Origin: Algoriphagus winogradskyi | GTDB taxonomy: Bacteria > Bacteroidota > Bacteroidia > Cytophagales > Cyclobacteriaceae | Reading direction: 5' to 3' | Length of the DNA: 64,000 nucleotides | NCBI RefSeq assembly: GCF_900182815.1 | Contig: NZ_FXUA01000001.1 | Span: forward strand, 868,001-932,000 | Shown: piece by piece, positions 8,894 to 18,607 of the stretch | Layout: the number at the start of each line of letters is the position of its first letter | Numbering within the stretch: position 1 is the first letter of the stretch | Notes under the pieces: generated by a model | Told to the model about the DNA's origin: nothing | Database searches by the model: none | Seen by the model: the letters and a program-made list of their open reading frames with translations, nothing else | Position numbers and translations under genes: made by a program

Positions 8894-11800
8894 TTAAAGA
8901 GTCACCTGTAGACCGAACATAAAAATTGTAGGTCTTGGATAACTGTGCCAGTTCATACCCTGTGAGAACACATTACTACCGTCACCACCTCGTATAGGTG
9001 TTGTTTCAGGATCTCCATTGATATCTTTTCCTGTCAAAAGGAAGAAATTCTGAGCTGAGGCATAGGCTCTCAATCTACTTAGCTTGATAGCGCTGGTAAC
9101 ATTTGAAGGAAAATTATATCCCAGTAACAGGTTTCTACCTCTAAGGAAGGAACCATCTTTCACCCAGTGTGAATCCACATTTGTTACATATCCAGCACGA
9201 GTATCACGTATCTCAGCAATCATCGTATTTTGATTCTGAGGTGTCCATGCATTCAATACTGAAGTGTAGCTATTTGCTAAAGCCTGACGATCTTCACTTG
9301 GGTGAAGTGTCATATCTAGTACATCATTACCCACACTGTATTGCAGCTCAACAGTAAGGTCAAAATTGTAAAATCTGAAGCTATTGGAGATTGCTCCCCA
9401 GAAATCAGGACTACCGTTACCTATGATCATTCTGTCCGAATCGTTGATTGCTTTATCACCGTTTACGTCTAAATATTTGATATCTCCTGGAAGAATAGTG
9501 AGTCCATTTCTATAACTCACAAATTCCGCAGCTTCTGCTCTTTCTGCCTCACTCCAAGTACCTAATCTTACAAGTCCCCAGAATGAACCTACTGGCTCAC
9601 CTACTCTGATTATGTTGGTTTGATTAGTAAAATTAGGACCACCTACACCGAAAATATCTGCTGGCGTAGCTAGTGATAAAACCTTGTTTCTATTTAGCGA
9701 AAGGTTAAAAGAAGTATTCCAGCTGAAATTTTCTGATTCAAAATTCACGGAATTTAGAGTGAATTCTATCCCTTTGTTCTCCATGGAACCTACATTGCTT
9801 CGAATGGTCGCATAGCCACTTGTTCTTGGCACTGGGGAATCCAATAGCATGTCAGTAGTTTTTCTGTAATACAGATCCACTTCCAAATTCAATCTATTAT
9901 TGAACATTCCTAGCTCAACCCCAAAATCCGTCTGAGCTGTTTTCTCCCATTTCAAATCCGGATTTGCTAGTCTATTGATACCAGTTCCACCCACTTGATT
10001 CTCGTTGTAAATAGCTGAATAATTAGAGCTCAATAAAGAAAGTGAGGAGTAAGGCGGAATTTCAGAGTTACCTGTCAACCCGTAACTCGTTCTAATCTTC
10101 AGGTTTGAGATAGTTGAATTACCCTTTAAAAATCCTTCCTCAGAAACTCTCCAAGCTAATGCGGCAGAAGGGAAAAAGGCATACTTGTTATTGTCACCGA
10201 ATTTGGATGAACCATCGGCACGACCAGTCGCAGTAAACAAATACTTATCATCCAGAATATAATTAATTCTAGCAAAATAGGAATTTAATGCTTCGCGCGC
10301 TGCACCAGAACCTACCCTTGGTAATTGACTTCCAGCTCCAAGGTTATTATACAGGAAGTAATCTGTTGAAAAATTCTGGATACTAGCACTCATGGAAGAG
10401 AAATTGCTCTCTTGCCAGGAAATACCCAGTAATCCTTCAACAGCATGTCTTTCAGCAAAGACCTTATTATAGGTCAAGTAATTCTCAAGAGACCAGAAGG
10501 TGTTTTTACTTAAACTTTTGGATGCGGTACCACTTTGACCTATGGCCAAGGTCCTTGTCTCAGATCTATCATTTTCTTGGGTTAGGATATTTACCCCCAA
10601 GGCAGTTCTCATTTGAAGTGCATCAGAAAACTTGATATTGGTATACGCACTTCCCAAAGTTGTTTGCGTATTGAGAATATATCTCCTTCCAGACAATCTG
10701 TGCATGGAACTCATGGTGCCCTCAGCAAATGGATAATCTCTGTTATTTGCAAACGTACCATCTTCGTATTTCACAGGAAGGAAAGGAAAATCCTCCACCA
10801 TCTGTCTAGCTACCGCATCAGATACATCGACTAGATTTTCTGACTGATTGTTATAGCTTAGACTACCACCTACTGTCAACCAAGTTTTCACTTTATCTTC
10901 TATGGTAAAACGCGTAGAATATCTCTTTAAATAGGATGTTTTCACTAAGCCTTCATCATCTCTGTATCCTAAAGAAAGAGAATATGAAGTACGTTCGTTA
11001 CCTCCTGTAAAGCCTAATTGATGGTTTTGAGAAAGTTTATTTTGAGTAGTTTCTTTTAGCCAATCGGTATCGTAAAGTGGATTTCCTTGGCTATCAAAAA
11101 TACGCGGGTCAGTTCTACGGAGAGCTGGGTTCAGATATGCCCATTTGCCAGCATTCCATCCTTCTGGATCATATTTGGCCATATTTGCCCAAGCCAGATC
11201 TTCCACAGCTAGGTATTGCTCGGCATTCAATACTTCCGGCCTATTGGGACCGATGATAGGAACACTTAAGTCCACATTATAGGTCACACTTCCTTCGCCT
11301 GATTTACCTTTTTTGGTAGTTATGAGAATGACACCATTTGCTCCTCTGGAACCATAAATAGCAGTAGATGAAGCATCCTTTAATACTTCTACAGATACGA
11401 TATCGTTAGGGTTGATGTAATCAACTGCACTACTTTGCTGATCCAAAGTACTCATCGGCATCTGGACACCATCTATCACATATAGAGGATTGTTTGATGA
11501 GTTGATTGAACTGAAACCCCTGATTCTCACAGTAGTTCTTCCCCCTGGTCTTCCTGAGTTATTGTTTACTTGAACACCGGAAATTCTTCCCGCCAAAGCT
11601 TGATTTAGAGATGCAGCTGGACGCTCTCTCAGTGCTTCTGCACCTACAGAACCTACCGAGCCCGTCAAATCACTTCTTTTGGTAGTACCGTATCCAATTA
11701 CGACCACCTCATCTAATGCTGTTGCATCAGGCCTAAGAGTAATGTTGATGACAGATTGAGAACCAACTGTTACTCGCTGTGGCTCATATCCTATGTAGGA

Positions 11801-12085
11801 AAATATCAGCTCAGCATTGTCAGCCACAGTAATTGTATACTTGCCATCTATGTCTGTAATGGTACCAGAAGTAGTACCAGCTACTGATACTGTAGCACCA
11901 GGAAGTGGTAATCCTGTTTCATCCAAGACTTTCCCGGTTACAGTTACATCCGCTATTATTACATTTATCAGGGGATCTGCATTAGCACTTGTAATTACTA
12001 TAGCACTAAACATAAGTTGAATTAAGAACCCATACAGGACTCTTTTAGACACCCGAAAGAGTCGTCTATGTAATGTTGATTTCAT
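8894..12085 (-). CDS. SusC-like TonB-dependent receptor (locus 2)
   Basis: Outer-membrane importer, 1063 residues. An unusually long signal region (about 36 residues, ending SANA) is followed by the carboxypeptidase-like domain (VTGKVLDETGLPLPGATV), the TonB box (LDEVVVIGYGT), the plug (PLYVIDGVQMP; VSVEVLKDASSTAIYGSRG) and the barrel, ending in TIFMFGLQVTL. No STN domain. First gene of a two-gene operon with SusD; the 950-base AT-rich region upstream must contain its promoter. The carboxypeptidase-domain and plug sequences resemble the other two SusC proteins here but are clearly distinct, so these are not recent duplicates. Confidence 0.95.
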   Translation of the reverse strand: MKSTLHRRLFRVSKRVLYGFLIQLMFSAIVITSANADPLINVIIADVTVTGKVLDETGLPLPGATVSVAGTTSGTITDIDGKYTITVADNAELIFSYIGYEPQRVTVGSQSVINITLRPDATALDEVVVIGYGTTKRSDLTGSVGSVGAEALRERPAASLNQALAGRISGVQVNNNSGRPGGRTTVRIRGFSSINSSNNPLYVIDGVQMPMSTLDQQSSAVDYINPNDIVSVEVLKDASSTAIYGSRGANGVILITTKKGKSGEGSVTYNVDLSVPIIGPNRPEVLNAEQYLAVEDLAWANMAKYDPEGWNAGKWAYLNPALRRTDPRIFDSQGNPLYDTDWLKETTQNKLSQNHQLGFTGGNERTSYSLSLGYRDDEGLVKTSYLKRYSTRFTIEDKVKTWLTVGGSLSYNNQSENLVDVSDAVARQMVEDFPFLPVKYEDGTFANNRDYPFAEGTMSSMHRLSGRRYILNTQTTLGSAYTNIKFSDALQMRTALGVNILTQENDRSETRTLAIGQSGTASKSLSKNTFWSLENYLTYNKVFAERHAVEGLLGISWQESNFSSMSASIQNFSTDYFLYNNLGAGSQLPRVGSGAAREALNSYFARINYILDDKYLFTATGRADGSSKFGDNNKYAFFPSAALAWRVSEEGFLKGNSTISNLKIRTSYGLTGNSEIPPYSSLSLLSSNYSAIYNENQVGGTGINRLANPDLKWEKTAQTDFGVELGMFNNRLNLEVDLYYRKTTDMLLDSPVPRTSGYATIRSNVGSMENKGIEFTLNSVNFESENFSWNTSFNLSLNRNKVLSLATPADIFGVGGPNFTNQTNIIRVGEPVGSFWGLVRLGTWSEAERAEAAEFVSYRNGLTILPGDIKYLDVNGDKAINDSDRMIIGNGSPDFWGAISNSFRFYNFDLTVELQYSVGNDVLDMTLHPSEDRQALANSYTSVLNAWTPQNQNTMIAEIRDTRAGYVTNVDSHWVKDGSFLRGRNLLLGYNFPSNVTSAIKLSRLRAYASAQNFFLLTGKDINGDPETTPIRGGDGSNVFSQGMNWHSYPRPTIFMFGLQVTL

Positions 12086-13038
12086 ATTATGTGAGGTTTA
12101 TTATTAAAATTGACTAAAAATATTCTGTAATTATTTTTCAAAAAACAGATTATCGAGTATTGTGCAGCGAGGAATTTTCTAAAATATCAACTGCTCCTTT
12201 CAAAGGTTCCTTTAGTTTAATTCATTGGCATTGTTTTTATGTAAAAATTATGTAAAACCTAGTTGAAACATCAAAGAATAAATAATATAAAACCAAAGAG
12301 ATCTAATCTAAGTATTCATAACCAAGACCAAATCAACCTAAAAAGCATTAAAACACTGATAAACAAATCATTACACTCTATATATAAATGTCAGGTATCC
12401 CAAAACACCTATATAAAGTAATTCGTAATATAAAAAATGAATCTTATGCAAAAGCAGCATAGAATCACAATTAGAGATTCAAATTTTTAAAATTAGTAAT
12501 ACCGAAAGTTAAGATTTAACAAAATTATTAAACATATCCAATATTAATTGAACTAAACTCATTTAGAGTATTAATAAATCAATTTAAACATACCAGCCCT
12601 GTGAAAAAGACCTCTTCCTAATTTAAACAAAAAAATTTATCATTTGACCTGAGTAATAAAAAAATATTAACAATCAAAAATACAAGCTATTACCCTACTT
12701 AGCTAAATTTTACATTTTTAATAAAAAATATTAAATATAAATAAACCACCATTTCCTTTTTAGCAAAGAAAAATCTATCCATGATGGATTCTGATACCTT
12801 AAAACTCCAAATTGAACAATTTTAGTAATCATGTTTTTTATCAAATGAATTGAAAGCACCTCATAGACTAATTCATGAGTCCGGAAAAAATTAACTTTTC
12901 CCAATAAAATGTCCGAAAACCCCAATTTTCGTGTTCGGTTTCGTGACAGAAATTACCTTCAACCTGCGTGTATTAGCTAAAAATCGATTTAATTGAGATT
13001 GGAATAAGTATTGAATCTCTCAATCCTAAAAACAAACT
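12086..13038. other. AT-rich gene-free region upstream of SusC locus 2
   Basis: About 950 bases between the divergent susC start and a small membrane-protein gene. Very AT-rich, with stop codons in all frames apart from short ORFs without any family signature. I see no tRNA, IS or clear TTTG/TAnnTTTG promoter. It is long for this genome and presumably holds the susC leader and both divergent promoters. Confidence 0.5.
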
Positions 13039-13230
13039 ATGCTAAGCTTCCTTCTTTGGTGCATCCTCTTTATCCTTTGCTGGCCATTGGCAATTATCGC
13101 TCTTCTCCTCTACCCCATAGTATGGCTTCTTTTACTTCCTTTTAGGCTATTGGGATTTGCTGTTGACCTTTCCTTTGACCTGATCAGAAACATCTTTATG
13201 CTGCCCTTTACTTTGGTAGGCAAGCGATAG
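13039..13230 (+). CDS. Small two-to-three-helix membrane protein, uncharacterised
   Basis: 63 residues, almost entirely hydrophobic: MLSFLLWCILFILCWPLA, then ALLLYPIVWLLLLPFRLLG, then an amphipathic tail ending LPFTLVGKR. Sequences of this type (CWPLA...YPIVWLLLLPFR) are, from memory, recurrent as small hypothetical proteins in Bacteroidota. An ATG start at 13039 is preceded by a purine-rich stretch. It ends eight bases before the convergent phosphatase stop with no room for a terminator. Function unknown; it is too short for a transporter and could be a membrane-stress or regulatory peptide. Confidence 0.72.
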   Translation: MLSFLLWCILFILCWPLAIIALLLYPIVWLLLLPFRLLGFAVDLSFDLIRNIFMLPFTLVGKR

Positions 13231-13238
13231 AAAGCAAC

Positions 13239-15056
13239 TTATTTGGAGTGATAGCGCTTTACCAATTTCATGATTTTATGGAATACTTCAGTATTTTCAT
13301 AAATCCCTCTGAAATCACCCGAATGTGCACCGTAAGCAAAAATAGGAACCATAATCCCGGTATGATCATCAGAATGGTAAGCTAGCTCTACAGTTCCAGT
13401 TGCAATATCCCCCTGCGGAATAGAAACACCGCCTGTCTCATGATCGGCAGTAATGATGACCAAAGTTCCGGGATTTTGGTCTGCAAACTGTATCACTTCA
13501 GCTATTGCCTGATCAAAATCCAGCATTTCGGAAACTATCATGGAGCTGTTATTCTCATGCCCTCCCGAATCGATATTGGCTGCCTCCACCATTAGGAAAA
13601 AAGGTGTGTTTTTTTTCGCTAAAAAGTTAAGACCAAAGGCGGTGCTTTCTACCAAATATTCTCCTCTTCCTTCCAGCTTTTTAGGCAAAGCATCATTTGC
13701 AACAAAATAACCTATTCTCTCCGCCGATGTTTCGCCTAGACTCTCCACCATGGTGAAACCAGCATCTTGGAGATTTTTCGACTCTGAGGAAAATTTTGTT
13801 CCTCCACCAGCGATAAACATGTCCAGTTTACTCTTCGACAAATACGCTGAGATCTGATCTGCATCGTCACGCTCAGGATGATGCGCATAGAAAGAGGCTG
13901 GCGTTGCCCCTGTCAGTTGATCCGTGGTGATGATGCCGCTCGCAAAACCATACTCATCCAGGATGTCTGGAAGATTTGACAAAGCCTTTCCTTCTGAATC
14001 CACTCCCAAGGCTCGATTATTTGTTTTTTCGCCTGTGGCATAGGCTGTGGCTCCAGCCGCTGAGTCGGTTGTAAAATCGTCTGCCGCTTGAGTTTTCACC
14101 AAACCCAGATTCTTCAGCTGAGTCAGGTTCAATTGATTACCATTGGAAAATAAAGCTGCAGAAATCTGAGCCAAGCCATTACCATCCCCTATCATCAGAA
14201 TCACATTTCGCACAGGCACATTGGCTCCATCCAGTTCGAATGTAGGCTGATACACTTCATGTTTTGAGGTATTATGATAGACATTTTTAGTCAGCTTACT
14301 GAGGTAATCAGCAGCCTCATTTGGATGATCTGTGTTGATGTAATCTTCTCCCATTTCATAGAAAGCCTTCCAGGCCGACTTGCTATCCGGTGATCCCCAA
14401 AAGCGCACAGGCTTACCAAAACTATGAACCAAATCAATGAAGTTTTGGAGCTTCGCACGTTGTTCTTCCACCATTCTCCCTTTTCCATTCCAAATAGAAA
14501 ACTGCCTAAAACTTAAGCTGACCATTCCGATTTTATCCCAAGGCAAATCCTTGCTTAATTCCTTACTTTGATAATCAAAAAGCATCCAGTCCGGATAATT
14601 TTTATAATCGTCAGGTTTTGGTCTATTGCCTGAAATAATCAATTTCAATCCACCCGGATTGCTTTCAGAAAAAAGTACATCCTGATAGTTCAACATGCTT
14701 TGCTCTAATACTTCCAAAGTAGAATAGGCTTCCGTCTTTAGGTCCACCAGCAAATGAAAATTGATGGAAGGAATAATATCATTTTTTAAGCCTTCTTTAA
14801 TGGGGTCTAAATACAAGCTTTCTATGGTACGTCGAGAGTCAATACTCTCCACTTCATGAGCAGCCATCAGAATACCATCTTGCAGGATCAAATCGACTTC
14901 AATGGAAGTAGCTCCTGCACCATAGGCCGTCCAAAACGGCACAGTCTGCAAATAGTCGTTGTGGGAATGGATTTGAAATGCTGCCTGATTCTGAGCAGAA
15001 AGGCCAAAAGAAATCAGTAGTAGCAGTAATAACTGAGTTGAAAAGAATTTATTCAT
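13239..15056 (-). CDS. Fusion of a GDPD/PLC-like domain with alkaline phosphatase, secreted
   Basis: About 605 residues. The frame begins with a TTG at 15077, but ATG at 15056 directly starts a signal peptide (MNKFFSTQLLLLLLISFGLSAQ), so I use it. Residues about 25-255 resemble glycerophosphodiester phosphodiesterase/PI-PLC barrels: HSHNDY, SIEVDL, LMAAHE, VDLKTE and a final INTDHP. Residues about 280-605 are alkaline phosphatase: NVILMIGDGNG, the nucleophile motif TTDSAAGATAY, metal ligands NIDSGGHENN and TADHETGG, and a late YHSDDHTG. Predicted to free glycerol phosphate or another phosphomonoester from a diester and then inorganic phosphate from it. The first domain has the metal-site motifs, but its substrate is inference. 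Divergent from the PLC-like gene, with which it shares an upstream region. Confidence 0.9.
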   Translation of the reverse strand: MNKFFSTQLLLLLLISFGLSAQNQAAFQIHSHNDYLQTVPFWTAYGAGATSIEVDLILQDGILMAAHEVESIDSRRTIESLYLDPIKEGLKNDIIPSINFHLLVDLKTEAYSTLEVLEQSMLNYQDVLFSESNPGGLKLIISGNRPKPDDYKNYPDWMLFDYQSKELSKDLPWDKIGMVSLSFRQFSIWNGKGRMVEEQRAKLQNFIDLVHSFGKPVRFWGSPDSKSAWKAFYEMGEDYINTDHPNEAADYLSKLTKNVYHNTSKHEVYQPTFELDGANVPVRNVILMIGDGNGLAQISAALFSNGNQLNLTQLKNLGLVKTQAADDFTTDSAAGATAYATGEKTNNRALGVDSEGKALSNLPDILDEYGFASGIITTDQLTGATPASFYAHHPERDDADQISAYLSKSKLDMFIAGGGTKFSSESKNLQDAGFTMVESLGETSAERIGYFVANDALPKKLEGRGEYLVESTAFGLNFLAKKNTPFFLMVEAANIDSGGHENNSSMIVSEMLDFDQAIAEVIQFADQNPGTLVIITADHETGGVSIPQGDIATGTVELAYHSDDHTGIMVPIFAYGAHSGDFRGIYENTEVFHKIMKLVKRYHSK

Positions 15057-15307
15057 GCCTAAAATTAGGGTATTCAATAGGATTAAATGCCTTCATTATG
15101 TTCAAAAAACAAAGCCTTAACATATTCATAAACTATAAAGCATTAGAGTAAAACATAGAATCCAGTTTAAAAAATTAATACCCTAATAATAAAGCTATTG
15201 TATGGCTGACTTCGATTTCAGATTCTTTTAAATCATAACATAAACATGAAGCAAAAAATAAAAATCATCTTCAAATTAGTAGGAACTTGCTATTCAAAAT
15301 ACATCTT

Positions 15308-16387
15308 ATGAAAACCTCCACCAACGTACTGTTACTAGCTTTTTGCCTGTTTTTTTACTCTGCTATTTCTGCTCAAGACCTCAAAATCAACCAAATTCAG
15401 GTAATCGGCAGTCACAACAGTTACAAAAGTCAAATGGCACCGGAATTACTGGCTTATTTGGCCAAAGTAAACCCATCAGCATCTCAGAGTTTGGAATACG
15501 CACATATTCCTTTAGAAGCTCAACTTGATCTGGGACTTAGAAATTTGGAACTTGACGTGTACCACGATCCCGCAGGAGGAAGATATTCAAACCCGAAAGG
15601 ATTGGAAATCATCAAAGCCAGCGGAGGAAATATTCCTGATTATGATCCTAGCGATGCACTTTCCAAGCCGGGCATGAAACTGTTCCATGTGCAGGATCTG
15701 GATTTTCAGTCTCACTACCTACTTTTTGCAGATGCTTTGACAGCACTCAGAAAATGGAGCGACAACAATCCTGAGCACTATCCTATTTTCATTTTGATCA
15801 ATGCAAAAGATGGAAACATCCCCGGCACTCGCCCTACTTTACCTTTCACTGCTGCCGCGCTGGATAGCATTGACCTGGAAATCAGGACACATTTAGGAAT
15901 GAATAAACTAATCACTCCAGATAGGGTAAAAGGAAAGTATGCTGATTTGGAAGCTGGCGTGTTAGCCGGAAACTGGCCTAAATTGGATGATGCAAAAGGA
16001 AAATTCCTTTTTGTTTTGGATGAAAGTGAGGAGAAAATCGATCGATATCTCGAGGCTAAGCCGGAGCTAAGGAATGCGGTGCTTTTCGTGAATAAAAAAG
16101 AAGGTAATTCTACCGCTGGATTCAGGATTATTAATAATGCAGTGAAAGATGAAGCCTACATCAGAGACCTAGTCCAGAAGGGATACATGATCAGAACGCG
16201 TGCGGATTCTGACACGAAACAGGCCAGAGCAAATGATTACACCACATTTGAAAAGGCAAAAGCTTCTGGCGCACAAGTAATCTCTACTGACTATTATTAC
16301 CCTTCTACTTTCTTTAAATCAGAATACAAAGTTAATTTCGAAGGAAACACCTACGAAAGACCTAATCCAGTATTGGTCAACAAATAG
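15308..16387 (+). CDS. PI-PLC-type (Ca2+-dependent) phospholipase C-like secreted protein
   Basis: About 359 residues with a cleavable signal peptide (MKTSTNVLLLAFCLFFYSAISAQ). The frame extends to a TTG at 15287, but the ATG at 15308 starts the signal. Catalytic-type motifs of the PLC X-box superfamily: IGSHNSYK (His36) near the N terminus, then RNLELDVYHD, and KLFHVQDLDF carrying the second His. This matches the family annotated as phosphatidylinositol-specific phospholipase C1-like, Ca2+-dependent. It would cleave the phosphodiester of a phospholipid or glycerophosphodiester. The phosphoesterase gene begins 15 bases downstream, so the two are one operon, divergent from the phosphatase fusion. 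The substrate (PI, other phospholipid, teichoic-type polymer) is open. Confidence 0.85.
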   Translation: MKTSTNVLLLAFCLFFYSAISAQDLKINQIQVIGSHNSYKSQMAPELLAYLAKVNPSASQSLEYAHIPLEAQLDLGLRNLELDVYHDPAGGRYSNPKGLEIIKASGGNIPDYDPSDALSKPGMKLFHVQDLDFQSHYLLFADALTALRKWSDNNPEHYPIFILINAKDGNIPGTRPTLPFTAAALDSIDLEIRTHLGMNKLITPDRVKGKYADLEAGVLAGNWPKLDDAKGKFLFVLDESEEKIDRYLEAKPELRNAVLFVNKKEGNSTAGFRIINNAVKDEAYIRDLVQKGYMIRTRADSDTKQARANDYTTFEKAKASGAQVISTDYYYPSTFFKSEYKVNFEGNTYERPNPVLVNK

Positions 16388-16402
16388 CTTTACTGCATTA
16401 TT

Positions 16403-18250
16403 TTGAACAAAAAATACCTTCTTCCAAGCATCCTTGGCGCTGCAATGCAATTAATCGGCGCCAATACACCGCTCGTTGCGCAAGGATCAGCTGAGATTGA
16501 AATCGCTTTTCTCTCAGACATCCATCTTCAGGACATTTATGCAGACCTGCAGTCACCTGATTTTAATGGAATTCTGAATCCAAAAACCGGTAAATACGCG
16601 ACTATTCGCACCATGAAAAGTCAGTTGAATTCCACCCGCCTGTTCAATGAAAACTATTTTGCTTTCATCAGCGCATTGGAAGATTTGCGGGAAAAAGGGA
16701 TTCAGCTCGTAGTGCTTCCAGGCGACTTTACCGATGATGGCCAACCGATGAATGTCCTAGCTCTACAGAAAATTCTTGAGCACTATTCCAGCAAGTTTGG
16801 AATGCGCTTTTTTCTGACCACTGGGAATCATGACACAGTGAAGCCTTACGGAGGTCTTGCAGGCAAGCGTGATTTTCTTGGCACCGATGGAAAGGAGCAG
16901 GCTATTGCTGGAGATGCAAAGGTATTCCCAGCTCTTGAGGTGGCGCAATCAGATCAAATCAATTACTGGGGCTATCCTGAGGTTACTGCTGCTTTGAGCA
17001 ATTTTGGTTTTTTCCCTGATGAAAAAGACCTCTTTTGGGCACATCCTTTCCAGGAGCTTGACTATGAAAACTATTCTTTCGATCAGGCTATGGCCTCTGC
17101 TAACCTCGAACAGAGAAAGTTCCCTCTTTCGGATTCAGGGTTATTTCTACCGGATGCCAGTTATGTAGTTGAGCCTATCGAGGGAATCTGGCTGCTGGCT
17201 TTGGATGGCAATGTATTCACTCATTCGGGAAAAGATTTGAAAGAAGGCTGGAAAGGCTCCTCTGTTGGATTCAACCAAGCTTCTATTTCCAAAAAGCATC
17301 AGCTAGACTGGATTAAAAAAGTAGCTGCAGAGGCAGAAAAGAGAGGCAAAACGCTGATTTCTTTCAGCCATTATCCCCTAGTGGAGTTTCATGATGGAGC
17401 TTCCGAAGAAATGAAATCACTCTTTGGACCTAGAAAATTTCAACTGGAGCGCGTGCCTACCAACGAAACCAGCGAACTCTACGCCACGGCAGGCATCAAC
17501 ATTCATTTTGCCGGACACATGCATATCAATGACACCGGAGTTTATCAAGACCAATCAACCACCCATACCATGTATAATATTCAAGTACCTTCTTTGGCTG
17601 CTTTCCCACCTGCTTATAAGACTGCAAAAATCTCGAAGAAAGACAATTTTGAGATTGAGACTATCCCACTGACGGAAGTAGATCATATGAATGAATTCTT
17701 TGATCTCTATAGAATGGAACATAGATGGCTGCTGGAAAATCAAGATCCTGGAATTTGGGACACTACCATCCTAGCATCAAAAAATTACCTGGAATACACC
17801 CGGAATCACTTACTTGAATTGACCAAGTCCAGATTTATTCCTTCAGATTGGCCAGAAAACCTCGCCCTGCTGTTGCAAAATATGACGGAATCTGAATTAA
17901 GGAATTGGAGTCAAATCAATGAAAAAGAAGGGGAAATTTATCTTTCTAAAATAGTAAATAGGTTAAAATCCAGCTCTACACAAAGCGGCTCTAACCTAAG
18001 TATAATCGATGATTTCTACCTTTTGAAAAATGGAGATGACCTTGGTAAACGCCTCATTCCAGACAATAGGCTAGGTTTTTACAAGGAAATCATCCCCGTG
18101 ATTATTCAAAAAACATATTCTCAGGAACAAATTCATAGTAAGGAATTGATTCAGTTTTTTAGGATTTTTGACCTGCTTTTCCATTCCCAGCCTGCAGATC
18201 ATTTTTCGATTGATCTAAAGAAGAATACCATCAAAATGATTGAAGATTGA
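16403..18250 (+). CDS. Secreted calcineurin-like metallophosphoesterase
   Basis: 615 residues starting at a TTG; no ATG exists before residue 15, and the TTG begins a signal peptide (NKKYLLPSILGAAMQLIG...VAQG). The dinuclear-metal motifs are all present: SDIHL (Asp39, His41), LPGDFTDD (about 107), TTGNHD (141-144), FSHYP and FAGHMH. A phosphomonoesterase or phosphodiesterase acting in the periplasm. The C-terminal 180 residues are helical without a recognised domain. It sits 15 bases after the PLC-like gene, so the pair probably works in sequence on one substrate. Convergent with SusD locus 3 across a strong hairpin. Confidence 0.9.
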   Translation: MNKKYLLPSILGAAMQLIGANTPLVAQGSAEIEIAFLSDIHLQDIYADLQSPDFNGILNPKTGKYATIRTMKSQLNSTRLFNENYFAFISALEDLREKGIQLVVLPGDFTDDGQPMNVLALQKILEHYSSKFGMRFFLTTGNHDTVKPYGGLAGKRDFLGTDGKEQAIAGDAKVFPALEVAQSDQINYWGYPEVTAALSNFGFFPDEKDLFWAHPFQELDYENYSFDQAMASANLEQRKFPLSDSGLFLPDASYVVEPIEGIWLLALDGNVFTHSGKDLKEGWKGSSVGFNQASISKKHQLDWIKKVAAEAEKRGKTLISFSHYPLVEFHDGASEEMKSLFGPRKFQLERVPTNETSELYATAGINIHFAGHMHINDTGVYQDQSTTHTMYNIQVPSLAAFPPAYKTAKISKKDNFEIETIPLTEVDHMNEFFDLYRMEHRWLLENQDPGIWDTTILASKNYLEYTRNHLLELTKSRFIPSDWPENLALLLQNMTESELRNWSQINEKEGEIYLSKIVNRLKSSSTQSGSNLSIIDDFYLLKNGDDLGKRLIPDNRLGFYKEIIPVIIQKTYSQEQIHSKELIQFFRIFDLLFHSQPADHFSIDLKKNTIKMIED

Positions 18251-18551
18251 TTTTCTGGAGTTTTACTTGATAAAGGAATAGCATCAAAAACACAATACTG
18301 ATCGCACCGGGGGCACTCCTCAAAATACACGACCTGCGGAACCCAGAATGTTGTTTCTGGGCTAGTATTGGTCTAGCCTTAGGTAAGATGTTTTCAACCT
18401 TCTAACTTTCTCTTGCTTGCTCAACCTAGATGCTTTTTTCTTTCACCCTTCATTAGGGCTACTACTATCCTAAACAATCCCCAATCTATGAATGCCAAAG
18501 GCACGATGAGTAGCTTTACCTAGTCCTATTTTGCCCTAAAAGCGTACAAAT
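18251..18551. other. Convergent intergenic region with repeat remnants
   Basis: Gene-free space after the phosphoesterase. It contains a small hairpin (CCCAGAA...TTCTGGG near 18340-18360) and, at 18492-18520, a degenerate member of the REP-like family seen at 38582, 49055 and 51234 (TGCC-AAA-GGCACGA followed by GAGTAG). Confidence 0.45.
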
Positions 18552-18585
18552 AGCAAAGCCGATGAGTAATCTCATCGGCTTTGCT
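18552..18585. terminator. Bidirectional terminator before SusD locus 3
   Basis: A perfect 15-bp stem (AGCAAAGCCGATGAG and its complement) with loop TAAT between two converging genes. A short T-run follows on the plus strand. Confidence 0.85.
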
Positions 18586-18607
18586 TTTAATAAGAGGTTA
18601 TCAACTA

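Noticed and set aside
12731..12925. 64-residue minus-strand ORF in the AT-rich region
   Set aside because: Composition follows the AT-rich spacer, no family resemblance, and no ribosome-binding site is evident.
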